DNA from: Polynucleobacter sp. UK-Mo-2m-Kol15
Lineage (GTDB): Bacteria > Pseudomonadota > Gammaproteobacteria > Burkholderiales > Burkholderiaceae
Assembly (NCBI RefSeq): GCF_018881505.1
Contig: NZ_JACVQC010000001.1
Location: 372,001 to 436,000, forward strand
Direction of reading: 5' to 3'
Length of the DNA stretch: 64,000 nucleotides
Of this stretch, positions 40,125 through 48,458 are shown piece by piece (positions within the stretch are counted from its first letter, which is position 1; each line of letters begins with the position of its first letter). Below the pieces are notes generated by a model. It saw nothing but the letters and a program-made list of their open reading frames with translations, had not been told where the DNA came from and ran no database searches. Position numbers and translations under genes: made by a program.

Positions 40125-41098
40125 GAATTCTTTGTTGATAGTTTTCTGAGTTGGCTGGACGCAGCGTAAAAGAAGGACGTCATTAGCAGTTTGCTACTAG
40201 TAGCTATCTTTGTGAATGCGTAAAAAATCCAAACAGTATTTCTAGATAGCTTCAAGCCCGATTGCTTGCTAAATTCTTTCCTGGTAGCAATCTTTTCAAG
40301 TGTCATAACTGCAAGCCCAAATGCCAGAAAGCAAAAGCGCCTAATACCTATTTCATTTTCTGGAATTAGAAGAATGTAGTTCATAGAGTCTTGCAGTTTT
40401 TCATAGGCAAGCTTGAGAAGCTCGGCTTGACTCATGGATGCTGGTTTCCAGGAAACCCCGCGAGAACGATCCTCTGGTGAGTCTTTCAATATATTAGTCA
40501 TTTGCAGTGCCTGACCAAAGGCAATCGCTAGTTGCTGATGCCCTTCAATTCGCCTTGCAAACTCAGGGGAGTAGTTGCTAAAGATGGTTGTTAGTAATTC
40601 TCCAACTACACCAGCGACCACATAGCAATACTCCTCAAATTCTGCAAGGTCCTTTAGCCCATCTTGAGTTTGTCGGCCGTGAAAATGAGACATACCATCC
40701 GACATGATTGAAACGCAACGACTAATAGCTGCCCGATCCCGATCGGGAAAGGTGCGCAGAATTCGAAGAACGGTAGGGGTGTGCTCGATTAAATCTAGTT
40801 CATCGGCATTGGAATAATCTTTCAGTGCATCTAAGCAGGGAATTACAAATGCATCTACAGGAATAACTCCGAGAACTGCATCTAAAAATACTTTAGATAA
40901 GTACTGTTTATTTGGTGGACTCAGTTCTGCTGCATCCTCGATGGTATCGACTATGCGACAAAGTAAGTAAGTGTTGCTAACCACTACCTCAATCGCTGGA
41001 GGAAGGAGGGGAATGGTAAGCGCAAAAGTACGTGATACAGAACCCAAAATCGCTTTTTGATAGGCCAGATCGCTATTGGGGTTCTCTTTAGGGTGCAT
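40121..41098 (-). CDS. Squalene/phytoene synthase family protein
   Basis: A 325-residue head-to-head prenyltransferase homologue. The two aspartate-rich motifs are DTIED (in LLCRIVDTIEDAAE) and DSPED (in TNILKDSPEDRSRG); the conserved SRTFALTIPLLP and YCYVVAGVVGELLT segments are also present. A basic, hydrophobic C-terminal region (WIFYAFTKIATSSKLLM) may bind the membrane. It condenses farnesyl or geranylgeranyl diphosphate in family members, but no desaturase, cyclase or hopanoid gene is adjacent, so the product is unknown. ATG 41098 is preceded by GGGTG; a GTG at 41110 is an alternative start. Confidence 0.85.
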   Translation of the reverse strand: MHPKENPNSDLAYQKAILGSVSRTFALTIPLLPPAIEVVVSNTYLLCRIVDTIEDAAELSPPNKQYLSKVFLDAVLGVIPVDAFVIPCLDALKDYSNADELDLIEHTPTVLRILRTFPDRDRAAISRCVSIMSDGMSHFHGRQTQDGLKDLAEFEEYCYVVAGVVGELLTTIFSNYSPEFARRIEGHQQLAIAFGQALQMTNILKDSPEDRSRGVSWKPASMSQAELLKLAYEKLQDSMNYILLIPENEIGIRRFCFLAFGLAVMTLEKIATRKEFSKQSGLKLSRNTVWIFYAFTKIATSSKLLMTSFFYAASSQLRKLSTKNS

Positions 41099-41160
41099 GG
41101 CAGGATTCACCCATGAATTATGTCAGACCTGCTGGCCCATATTTGGACCTCATTGTTTAA

Positions 41161-41187
41161 TTAACATAAGTAACAAGGCCATATAAT
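41161..41187 (+). promoter_or_regulatory. Possible promoter of the sodium:solute symporter gene
   Basis: A consensus -10 TATAAT (41182-41187) lies 31 bp before the ATG. The best -35 is TTAACA (41161-41166) with a short 15-bp spacer, so strength is uncertain. Confidence 0.4.
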
Positions 41188-41218
41188 TTGACCAAATTCC
41201 TGAAGGAGAAATTAGGCG

Positions 41219-42640
41219 ATGTTGCTTTGGTTTGTCATCATCTATTGGGTGATATCCGTAGGGATAGGCCTTTGGGCTGCCCTACGGGTCAAAAACACTG
41301 CTGACTTTGCCGCAGCGGGCCATAGCCTCCCTTTGCCTATTGTTACTGCCACAGTATTTGCTACTTGGTTTGGCTCGGAAACAGTATTAGGTATCCCTGC
41401 CACCTTCTTAAAAGAGGGTCTTGGCGGAATCGTTTCTGATCCTTTCGGGTCCTCTATGTGCCTGATTTTGGTTGGACTCTTTTTTGCCCGCCACCTCTAC
41501 AACCGCCGCATGCTAACCATTGGTGATTTCTTTAGAGAAAAGTATGGTCGTACCGTAGAGGTTTTGGTGACACTCTGTATTGTGGTTTCTTACTTGGGTT
41601 GGGTTGCAGCACAGATTAAGGCCTTAGGCCTTGTCTTTAACGTCGTATCTGATGGTGGCATTTCGCAGACAGGCGGCATGCTAATTGGTGCGGGTAGCGT
41701 GCTAATTTACACACTATTTGGCGGCATGTGGTCAGTTGCAATTACTGACTTCATTCAGATGATCATTATTGTGGTGGGTATGCTTTACATTGGTGGTGAG
41801 ATGTCAGCCCAAACTGGCGGTGTTAGCGTAGTGTTTGAGCATGCTGCTGCTGCTGGCCAGTTCTCAAACTTCTGGCCAGATATGAATCTCGCATCCATAT
41901 TGGGCTTTTTGGCTGCCCTGTGCACCATGATGTTGGGCTCTATTCCACAGCAAGATGTCTTTCAGCGAATTACATCCTCTAAGAACGTAAACATCGCAGT
42001 ACAAGCCGCCCTATTAGGAGGCGTCTTGTATTTCATATTTGCTTTTGTCCCACTTTTTTTAGCTTACTCTGCAACTATCATTGATCCGGATATGGTGAAA
42101 CAGTACTTACATACAGATCCGCAAATGATTTTGCCGAAACTGATTTTGAATCATGCGCCATTGATTGCGCAGGTGATGTTTTTTGGCGCATTGCTTTCGG
42201 CTATTAAGAGTTGCGCTAGCGCAACATTGCTGGCGCCTTCCGTGACCTTTACTGAGAATATTCTGAAAGGCTTCCTTAAGCAGTTATCCGACCAGGATTC
42301 GCTAAAAGTCATGCGTATCACCGTACTCTGTTTTGCAGTGGCAGTGACCTTCTTTGCTATTAACTCCAATTTATCTATTTTTAAGATGGTTGAGAATGCC
42401 TATAAAGTGACCTTGGTTGCAGCTTTTGTACCATTAGCTTTTGGCGTGTATTGGCCTAAAGCCAATTCTCTTGGTGGTTTATTGGCTGTGCTGGGCGGAC
42501 TGATTGTTTGGATTGGTTGTGAAATTCTAGTCCCTACAGCTATTCTCCCTCCTCAATTAGCCGGTCTTTTGGCTAGTATCGTAGGCATGCTTTTGGGTGG
42601 CTTGGTGCCTGAATCCTATTTAAAGGTAAAGGCTAGTTAG
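41219..42640 (+). CDS. Sodium:solute symporter family (SSS/SSF) transporter
   Basis: A 473-residue polytopic transporter of the PutP/SglT type. From the N-terminus: VIIYWVISVGIGLW, the F-A-A-A-G-H-S-L-P substrate-helix region (about 30-37), ATVFATWFGSETVLGIP, TIGDFFREKYGR, SVAITDFIQMIII with the SSS signature, and SIPQQDVFQRITSSKN. About 12-13 hydrophobic helices are visible. Na+ coupling follows from the family; the substrate is not evident (proline, pantothenate and carboxylates are all possible). It has a good AAGGAG ribosome site, stands alone after a divergent gene, and is followed by a ketopantoate reductase-like gene. Confidence 0.88.
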   Translation: MLLWFVIIYWVISVGIGLWAALRVKNTADFAAAGHSLPLPIVTATVFATWFGSETVLGIPATFLKEGLGGIVSDPFGSSMCLILVGLFFARHLYNRRMLTIGDFFREKYGRTVEVLVTLCIVVSYLGWVAAQIKALGLVFNVVSDGGISQTGGMLIGAGSVLIYTLFGGMWSVAITDFIQMIIIVVGMLYIGGEMSAQTGGVSVVFEHAAAAGQFSNFWPDMNLASILGFLAALCTMMLGSIPQQDVFQRITSSKNVNIAVQAALLGGVLYFIFAFVPLFLAYSATIIDPDMVKQYLHTDPQMILPKLILNHAPLIAQVMFFGALLSAIKSCASATLLAPSVTFTENILKGFLKQLSDQDSLKVMRITVLCFAVAVTFFAINSNLSIFKMVENAYKVTLVAAFVPLAFGVYWPKANSLGGLLAVLGGLIVWIGCEILVPTAILPPQLAGLLASIVGMLLGGLVPESYLKVKAS

Positions 42641-42717
42641 TGCGAAAATATTTTGTTGCACTGCAATATAATCTAATATGACAGTAATTTGACATTCTTT
42701 ATCTTTATGGGGTTCTT

Positions 42718-43737
42718 ATGAAAATCTGTGTGATCGGTGGAGGAGGCGCAATTGGTGGCTACCTTGCTGTTATGTTGGCTCGAGCTGGCAATGATGTGAC
42801 GGTTGTTGCGCGTGGCGCTACATTGGCTGCAATTAAAGAGCGCGGCCTTGCATTAATCATGGATGACCAGCCCGAGCCTCTCGTGGCGCAGGTCAAAGCA
42901 GTTGAAAAAATTCGGGATGCTGAGACTCCAGACGTTGTGATTTTGGCAGTAAAAGCCCACCAAGTGGAGCCCATCATTGAGGATCTTGCCGCAATCATGG
43001 GCCCAGAAACCATATTGATCCCAATGCAAAACGGAATTCCATGGTGGTACTTCCAGAAGTTGGGAGGCGACTACCAGGATCACTCCGTTGAAACGGTGGA
43101 TGCTGGCGGTGTTGCGAAAAATGCAATCAATCCAAATAATATTATTGGTTGCGTTGTATATCCAGCCACCTTTACTCAAGCTCCTGGCGTGATTCGTCAC
43201 GTTGAAGGCAATCGCTTCCCATTGGGTGAGTTAGATGGCCAGCAGACTGAGCGTATTCAGAAGATGTCTGAAATGATGTCTGCTGCTGGATTTAAGTCAC
43301 CGATCCTAGAAGACATTCGTTCTGAAATTTGGCTGAAGTTATGGGGCAATATGACTTTCAATCCAATCAGCTCTCTGACTCATGGAACCTTGGAAGGCAT
43401 TTGCCAATACCCGCTCACCAAAGAGTTGGCTCGTAGCATGATGGCTGAAGCGCAAACCATTGCTGAGAAGCTGGGCGTTACTTTCCGTGTTGATATTGAG
43501 CGCCGTATTGCTGGTGCAGAAAAAGTCGGTAAACATAAAACATCGATGTTGCAAGATTTAGAGGCTGGCCGTAGCTTGGAGATTGATGCTTTATTAGGAT
43601 CGGTGATTGAGCTTGGCAAGATTACTGAAACACCAACACCTTGCCTCAATACGGTCTTTGCATTAACGAAGTATCTGGATGAGAATGTTCAAGCCTCGAA
43701 AGGTAGTTTGGCATTACCCTCTGTTTCTGGTTACTAA
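42718..43737 (+). CDS. 2-dehydropantoate 2-reductase-like oxidoreductase
   Basis: A 339-residue ApbA/PanE-family NADPH oxidoreductase. The dinucleotide loop is IGGGGAIGGYLA (6-17), followed by VVARGATLAAIKERGL, VILAVKAHQV and MQNGIPWWYF. The C-terminal catalytic domain has EIWLKLWGNMTFNPISSLT with the catalytic-type Lys and Asn, and a SMLQDLEAGRSLEIDALLGSV-like segment near residues 274-294. It could make pantoate for coenzyme A or reduce a related 2-oxo acid; paralogues of this size near catabolic genes are common, so panE is not assigned. A TATAAT occurs at 42667-42672 upstream without a clear -35. A terminator follows. Confidence 0.85.
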   Translation: MKICVIGGGGAIGGYLAVMLARAGNDVTVVARGATLAAIKERGLALIMDDQPEPLVAQVKAVEKIRDAETPDVVILAVKAHQVEPIIEDLAAIMGPETILIPMQNGIPWWYFQKLGGDYQDHSVETVDAGGVAKNAINPNNIIGCVVYPATFTQAPGVIRHVEGNRFPLGELDGQQTERIQKMSEMMSAAGFKSPILEDIRSEIWLKLWGNMTFNPISSLTHGTLEGICQYPLTKELARSMMAEAQTIAEKLGVTFRVDIERRIAGAEKVGKHKTSMLQDLEAGRSLEIDALLGSVIELGKITETPTPCLNTVFALTKYLDENVQASKGSLALPSVSGY

Positions 43738-43761
43738 AACTTTTTAAAGTACTTGAGTATT

Positions 43762-43799
43762 AAAAAACCCTCACCACTAAACATGATGAGGGTTTTTTT
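43762..43799. terminator. Strong bidirectional intrinsic terminator
   Basis: AAACCCTCA and TGAGGGTTT flank a loop of about 13 nt; T7 follows on the plus strand and a matching A-run precedes it, so it also works for leftward transcripts. It sits between two convergent genes (the PanE-like and FAH-family genes). Confidence 0.9.
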
Positions 43800-43819
43800 G
43801 GGGCTGTAGTCTTGATGAA

Positions 43820-44587
43820 TTATTCGAAGCGATTATCTAAGCGCCCAACACCTTCAATGATGATGCTGACATTGCTGCCAGGCTTCATAGAGCCAACCCC
43901 AACAGAAGTACCGCAGGCAATAATATCGCCAGCTTGCAGTGGGACATCTTGAGAAATCAAGCTGACCAGTTTTGCTGGAGGGAAAATCATGTCAGCGATT
44001 GGGTAGTTCTGACGCTCTTGATCATTTAAGATCGTTTTAATACTGAGTTTGCTGGGATCTATGTCAGTAGCAATGTAAGGGCCGAAGACGCCAAAAGTAT
44101 TAAAGCTCTTAGAGCGTGTCCACTGGGCATATCCAGGATCACGATTCAAAATCTCAATTGCAGTGACATCGTTAATGCAGGTGTATCCAAAAATAGCGCT
44201 GGCTGCTTGCATCTCATCTGCTTCATGACAGGCTTTTCCGATAACAATCCCGAGCTCTCCTTCGTATACCACTTTTCCGGAATAAGACTTTGGTGTGCGA
44301 ATCACTTGATTGGCTGCCAAGAAAGAATTGTTGCCTTTCAGAAAATATAGAGGCTCTGCTGGAACTGCATGCTCCAGTTTGGTAACCAGCGCATGAAAGT
44401 TATCAACCATGGCGACCATTTTGGATGGCGTGCATGGAATATCGATGGTGACATCGGATAGCTTTAATGTCTCCCCGGTTGCTTGAGGATTGCTAAATAA
44501 ATCACCGCTATACACGGCAATCTGATCACCTTGTACTTGTCCTAAACCGGTTTTTCCTTGATGCTGAAATCTAAGCCATTGAGCCAT
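43820..44587 (-). CDS. Fumarylacetoacetate hydrolase family protein
   Basis: A 255-residue FAH-fold enzyme. The metal-binding acidic cluster is visible as VVYEGELGIVIGK (two Glu) and YTCINDVTAIE (Asp), and the C-terminal region has GDIIACGTSVGVGSMKPG. Family members hydrolyse or isomerise C-C bonds in aromatic-degradation products (acylpyruvases, HHDD isomerase) or decarboxylate oxaloacetate. The ATG at 44587 is supported by AGGAAAA upstream and by the start MAQWLRFQHQG; an upstream ATG at 44623 is less likely. It is divergent from the GrdB-like gene over about 56 bp. Confidence 0.87.
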   Translation of the reverse strand: MAQWLRFQHQGKTGLGQVQGDQIAVYSGDLFSNPQATGETLKLSDVTIDIPCTPSKMVAMVDNFHALVTKLEHAVPAEPLYFLKGNNSFLAANQVIRTPKSYSGKVVYEGELGIVIGKACHEADEMQAASAIFGYTCINDVTAIEILNRDPGYAQWTRSKSFNTFGVFGPYIATDIDPSKLSIKTILNDQERQNYPIADMIFPPAKLVSLISQDVPLQAGDIIACGTSVGVGSMKPGSNVSIIIEGVGRLDNRFE

Positions 44588-44643
44588 AATGAATTTTCCT
44601 GATAGTGAACATTTAATAAGCAATATCTTACAGGGATAGATTG

Positions 44644-45579
44644 ATGACTAAGTATTCTGAATTGCAATTTGCGTCCGAATGGGAACAGCCAGTTCGCTAT
44701 ATTGAGCGTACCCGTAGTTATTATCTCGGCCTGGGATATGAAACGCCCTATGTTTGGGCGCATTACATTGATGTGCCTTTTACGCCGCTGCAAAAGCCCC
44801 TCAATCAATCGATCCTGGGTTTGGTGACCACTGCTGTGCCCTTTGATGCTAGCAAAGGCCCTCAAGGGCCTGCTGCACCGTACAATGCCGCCGCTAAGTT
44901 TTATGCCCCCTATTTCCGCTCGATTGATGAGGATGCCGACTTACGTATTGCACATGTTGGCATTGATAGACAGAACGCGAATATGCAGGACAGTAATTGC
45001 TGGTTTCCATTAGCCGCAGCAAAACGAGCTGCTACAAATAGACGTATTCAGTCTTTATCAAAACATTTTTACGGCTTGCCGACCAATCGTAGTCAACGCC
45101 ATACTATAGAGATTGATGCGCCCTTGATACTGAATAAGCTACGCGATGATCATGTTGATGTGGCCGTGCTGATTCCGAATTGTCCTATTTGCCATCAAAG
45201 CCAAAGTTTATTGGCAAGGTATTTGGAGGCTGCTGGGATTCCTACTGTCATCATGGGTGCGGCAAAAGATATTGTGGAGTATTGCGGAGTGCCTCGCCTA
45301 CTCTTCAGTGACTTTCCGCTTGGCAATGCTGCAGCATTGCCCAATCATCCTGAATCGCAAGACTCTAATTTTGAATTAGCACTTCGCTTGCTAGAGGGCG
45401 CTCCAGGGGCTCGAACAACCGTGCAGTCTCCATTGGTTTGGGCTTTAGACCCTGCTTGGAAATTAGACTATTCCAATCTTGACCGACTATCTCCAGAGGA
45501 GGTATCGCGTTTGCGTGAGGAGGCTGAAAGGGTGCGCATTACTGCGCGTGACATCAGAGTAAAAAGTCTTGGTGCTTAG
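44644..45579 (+). CDS. Glycine/D-proline reductase B subunit-like protein (no selenocysteine)
   Basis: A 311-residue cytosolic protein. The middle contains VDVAVLIPNCPICHQSQSLL, a CxxC where selenoprotein B-type glycine/sarcosine/betaine/D-proline reductases have their redox motif, followed by RYLEAAGIPTVIMGAAKDIVEYCGVPRLLF, which resembles that family. No in-frame UGA is used. The native substrate is unknown; annotation as glycine reductase would be an over-call. The start is ATG 44644 with AGGGATAG upstream; TTG 44641 is adjacent. It converges with ispB, overlapping by 4 bp. Confidence 0.6.
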   Translation: MTKYSELQFASEWEQPVRYIERTRSYYLGLGYETPYVWAHYIDVPFTPLQKPLNQSILGLVTTAVPFDASKGPQGPAAPYNAAAKFYAPYFRSIDEDADLRIAHVGIDRQNANMQDSNCWFPLAAAKRAATNRRIQSLSKHFYGLPTNRSQRHTIEIDAPLILNKLRDDHVDVAVLIPNCPICHQSQSLLARYLEAAGIPTVIMGAAKDIVEYCGVPRLLFSDFPLGNAAALPNHPESQDSNFELALRLLEGAPGARTTVQSPLVWALDPAWKLDYSNLDRLSPEEVSRLREEAERVRITARDIRVKSLGA

Positions 45580-46580
45580 GTCTGCCTAGACAATGAGTAT
45601 TTGCACAGAGCATGCAGCGCTCTCGTAGCCTCATTTTCAGGGAAGTCTGTGAGGCATTCAAGTGCGAGATCAACTTCTCGCTTTGCGGCAGATTGGGTGT
45701 AATCCAAGGCGCCAGAATTCTGAACCGCATCTAGAATCTGCTGAAAGACATCATCAGGTAAGTCTTGATTTTGTTCGATTGCTGCGCGAACCAGTAAGCG
45801 CTCTTCAGTATTGCCATTTTCAAGAAGATGAATAAGTGGGAGGGTGGGCTTACCTTCTCTTAAATCGTCCCCAGCATTTTTACCCATTTGACTTGCGTCA
45901 GCGGTGTAATCTAAAAGATCATCCATTAATTGGAAGGCAGTACCGATGTGGCGACCAAAAGCAGCCGATTGCTCTCTTTGCTTTACATTTGCGCCGGCTA
46001 GAATTGCTCCGAGTTCTGTGGAGGCTTCAAATAATTTAGCGGTTTTATAGCGAATCACCCGTAAATAGCTTTCTTCATCCACCTCAGGGTCATTCATATT
46101 GAGGAGCTGTAAAACCTCACCTTCGGCAATCGTATTCGTTGCATCAGACAGGATTTCCATCACCCGCAGGTCATTTGGGCCCACCATCATTTGAAAGGCT
46201 CTGGAATAGAGAAAATCGCCTACTAACACGCTTGCCGCATTGCCAAAAGCGGCATTGGCAGTCTCGCGACCTCTTCTTAGGGTAGATTCATCGACAACAT
46301 CATCGTGTAATAGGGTGGCGGTATGAATAAATTCCACCACAGCTGCCAGTTCCAAAGCATGGGGTGCATCTTCACCATTGGCCAAGGCCTTGCTGACTAA
46401 AAGTAAAAGAGCTGGTCTAACCCGTTTTCCACCCGCCTGGATGATATAAGTCGAGATTTGGTCGATTAAGGCGACTTTTGAGGCTAGTCGCAAACGAATT
46501 ACTTCATCTAAGGCCTTGAAATCTAAGGCAATTGGGGCCAAAATTTGGCTTAATTGATTGGTTTTGACAGTGCTCGACAT
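45576..46580 (-). CDS. ispB: Polyprenyl (octaprenyl) diphosphate synthase
   Basis: A trans-isoprenyl diphosphate synthase that makes the quinone side chain. The 334-residue protein has the first aspartate-rich motif HDDVVDES (92-99) and the second QLMDDLLDYTAD (about 221-232), plus GGKRVRP (50-56). Chain length is not readable, but betaproteobacterial orthologues supply the ubiquinone-8 tail. It has no Shine-Dalgarno ahead of the ATG at 46580. Its first codons hold the -35 of the divergent rplU promoter. Confidence 0.94.
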   Translation of the reverse strand: MSSTVKTNQLSQILAPIALDFKALDEVIRLRLASKVALIDQISTYIIQAGGKRVRPALLLLVSKALANGEDAPHALELAAVVEFIHTATLLHDDVVDESTLRRGRETANAAFGNAASVLVGDFLYSRAFQMMVGPNDLRVMEILSDATNTIAEGEVLQLLNMNDPEVDEESYLRVIRYKTAKLFEASTELGAILAGANVKQREQSAAFGRHIGTAFQLMDDLLDYTADASQMGKNAGDDLREGKPTLPLIHLLENGNTEERLLVRAAIEQNQDLPDDVFQQILDAVQNSGALDYTQSAAKREVDLALECLTDFPENEATRALHALCKYSLSRQT

Positions 46581-46592
46581 GCAAGATATAAT
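46564..46592 (+). promoter_or_regulatory. Perfect consensus sigma-70 promoter for rplU-rpmA
   Basis: TTGACA (46564-46569), a 17-bp spacer and TATAAT (46587-46592) match the sigma-70 consensus at all twelve positions. The predicted start is near 46599. The -35 lies inside the first codons of the oppositely oriented ispB. Confidence 0.9.
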
Positions 46593-46601
46593 AATGGGCT
46601 T

Positions 46602-46624
46602 AGCTCATCCAGGGTGGATTAGCT
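46602..46624 (+). promoter_or_regulatory. Leader hairpin of the rplU transcript
   Basis: AGCTCATCC (46602-46610) pairs with GGATTAGCT (46616-46624) with one mismatch and a 5-nt loop. It would form at the very 5' end of the mRNA, about 30 nt before the L21 start. It may protect the mRNA or serve autogenous control, but no partner is shown. Confidence 0.45.
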
Positions 46625-46655
46625 TAAATGTAGATATTAATTGAGGTTTCAAACC

Positions 46656-46967
46656 ATGTACGCGGTCATAAAAACCGGTGGCAAACAGTATAAAGTTGCT
46701 GCAGGCGAAAAATTGAAAATAGAACAGATACCAGCGGAAATCGGCAGCGAAATCACTCTTGACCAAGTCTTAGCCGTAGGCGAAGGCGCTTCACTCAAAT
46801 TGGGTGATCCATTGGTTAATGGTGCAGCTGTGATGGCCACTGTCGTCTCCCAGGGACGTCACGATAAAGTGACAATCTTTAAGATGCGCCGTCGCAAGCA
46901 TTATCAAAAGCACCAAGGCCATCGTCAGAATTACACAGAAATTCTGATTAACACGATCAAAGCCTAA
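46656..46967 (+). CDS. rplU: 50S ribosomal protein L21
   Basis: A 103-residue ribosomal protein that binds 23S rRNA. The start [20 protein letters not shown] and the C-terminal [20 protein letters not shown] are diagnostic. ATG 46656 is chosen over the in-frame start at 46641 because it matches the family; a TGAGG lies upstream. It is the first gene of rplU-rpmA behind a consensus promoter. Confidence 0.98.
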   Translation: MYAVIKTGGKQYKVAAGEKLKIEQIPAEIGSEITLDQVLAVGEGASLKLGDPLVNGAAVMATVVSQGRHDKVTIFKMRRRKHYQKHQGHRQNYTEILINTIKA

Positions 46968-47000
46968 TTAAGGCTAACGGCTAAATAGCAGGAGAAAGAT

Positions 47001-47261
47001 ATGGCACAGAAAAAAGGCGGCGGCTCGACACGAAATGGCCGCGACTCAGAATCGAAACGCTTAGGCGTTAAGGTTTTTGGCGGCGAGCAAATCAACGCCG
47101 GCAGCATCATTATTCGTCAACGTGGTACACGAGTTCATCCGGGCATGAACGTTGGCATTGGTAAGGATCACACTTTGTTTGCTCTGGTCGACGGACAAGT
47201 GGAATTTGGCGTTAAGGGTGCTTTGAAGAAGGCCCAGGTTTCAGTTCTTCCGCGTTCATAA
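47001..47261 (+). CDS. rpmA: 50S ribosomal protein L27
   Basis: An 86-residue ribosomal protein whose N-terminal tail reaches the peptidyl-transferase centre. The start [23 protein letters not shown] and the [26 protein letters not shown] body (residues 28-49) are typical. CAGGAGA precedes the ATG. It is followed by a terminator 58 bp later and then obgE. Confidence 0.98.
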   Translation: MAQKKGGGSTRNGRDSESKRLGVKVFGGEQINAGSIIIRQRGTRVHPGMNVGIGKDHTLFALVDGQVEFGVKGALKKAQVSVLPRS

Positions 47262-47319
47262 GGCGCCTGACTGAGACACGTTTGATTCAGATTTATTCCG
47301 AATTTAACTCTTAGGAACA

Positions 47320-47345
47320 GGCCTCGCTAAGCGAGGCCTTTTTTA
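47320..47345 (+). terminator. Intrinsic terminator of rplU-rpmA abutting obgE
   Basis: GGCCTCGC (47320-47327), a TAA loop and GCGAGGCC (47331-47338) form a perfect 8-bp GC-rich stem followed by T6. The obgE ATG begins only 4 nt after the T-run, so the hairpin also occupies the obgE translation initiation region and contains its only GAGG. Confidence 0.92.
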
Positions 47346-47348
47346 TTC

Positions 47349-48443
47349 ATGAAATTTATTGACGAAGCTCGTATTGAAGTCATAGCTGGCCAAGGTGGTG
47401 CCGGGAGTGCCTCCATGCGCCGCGAAAAGTTTATTGAATTCGGTGGGCCCGATGGTGGCGATGGTGGTAAAGGCGGAAGTGTTTGGGCTACTGCGGATCG
47501 CAATATTAATACCTTGATTGACTATCGCTATGCTAAAACGCATACCGCAAAAAATGGTGAGCCGGGCCGTGGTGCTGATTGCTATGGTCGCGCAGGCGAC
47601 GATATTGAGTTACGTATGCCAGTTGGCACCATCATTTCTGATTATGAAACTGGTGAGCCAATTGCTGACTTAACTACCCACGGCGAGCGTCTTTGTTTGG
47701 CGCAAGGTGGTGTTGGTGGCTGGGGAAATATTCACTTTAAGAGTAGTACTAACCGTGCTCCTCGACAAAAGACAAATGGTAAAGAGGGTGAGCGTCGCAA
47801 GCTCAAGCTCGAGTTAAAAGTATTGGCTGATGTGGGTTTGTTGGGTATGCCGAATGCCGGTAAATCCACTTTGATTACCGCTGTATCTAACGCCCGTCCA
47901 AAGATTGCAGACTATCCATTTACTACGCTACACCCCAATTTAGGTGTGGTGCGTGTAGGTGCTGAGCGTAGCTTTGTGATTGCTGATATTCCAGGTTTGA
48001 TTGAGGGTGCGGCAGAGGGTGCTGGCTTGGGCCATCGCTTCTTAAGGCATTTACAGCGTACCGGTGTGCTTTTGCATTTAGTCGATGTTGCACCATTTGA
48101 TGAAAATATTGATCCGGTTGCAGATGCTGTAGCCATTGTGAATGAATTGCGTAAGTACGATGAAGCGCTAGTTGAAAAGCCGCGTTGGTTGGTGCTGAAC
48201 AAAGTCGATATGATTCCCGAGGAAGATCGCAAGCAAGTAGTTGCGGACTTTATTAAGCGGTTTAAGTGGAAGGGCCCTGTGTTTGAGATCTCTGCTTTAA
48301 CAGGCTTGGGTTGCGATAAGCTGTGCTACTCATTGCAAGATTATTTAGACTCTATTCGCAAGGATCGAGATGATGAAGATGAACGTGCTGCTGATCCCCG
48401 CTACCAAGAGCAATCTCAGCCAGAAGATAAAACTCCAGATTAA
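47349..48443 (+). CDS. obgE: GTPase ObgE/CgtA
   Basis: Obg is an essential GTPase that binds the 50S subunit and links ribosome assembly to growth status. The 364-residue protein has the glycine-rich Obg fold first ([12 protein letters not shown] near 33-44), then the G domain: G1 GMPNAGKST (about 165-173), the switch PFTTLHPN, G3 [10 protein letters not shown]4 LNKVD and G5 ISALTG. A short acidic C-terminus ([15 protein letters not shown]) replaces longer tails. The start codon is just after the rpmA terminator, with no free Shine-Dalgarno. Confidence 0.97.
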   Translation: MKFIDEARIEVIAGQGGAGSASMRREKFIEFGGPDGGDGGKGGSVWATADRNINTLIDYRYAKTHTAKNGEPGRGADCYGRAGDDIELRMPVGTIISDYETGEPIADLTTHGERLCLAQGGVGGWGNIHFKSSTNRAPRQKTNGKEGERRKLKLELKVLADVGLLGMPNAGKSTLITAVSNARPKIADYPFTTLHPNLGVVRVGAERSFVIADIPGLIEGAAEGAGLGHRFLRHLQRTGVLLHLVDVAPFDENIDPVADAVAIVNELRKYDEALVEKPRWLVLNKVDMIPEEDRKQVVADFIKRFKWKGPVFEISALTGLGCDKLCYSLQDYLDSIRKDRDDEDERAADPRYQEQSQPEDKTPD

Positions 48444-48458
48444 GCAGTTGTCATTGAT

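Noticed and set aside
42667..42694. Promoter for the PanE-like gene (TATAAT at 42667 and TTGACA at 42689)
   Set aside because: The two boxes are in the wrong order and neither has a partner at a workable spacing, so I did not list a promoter.
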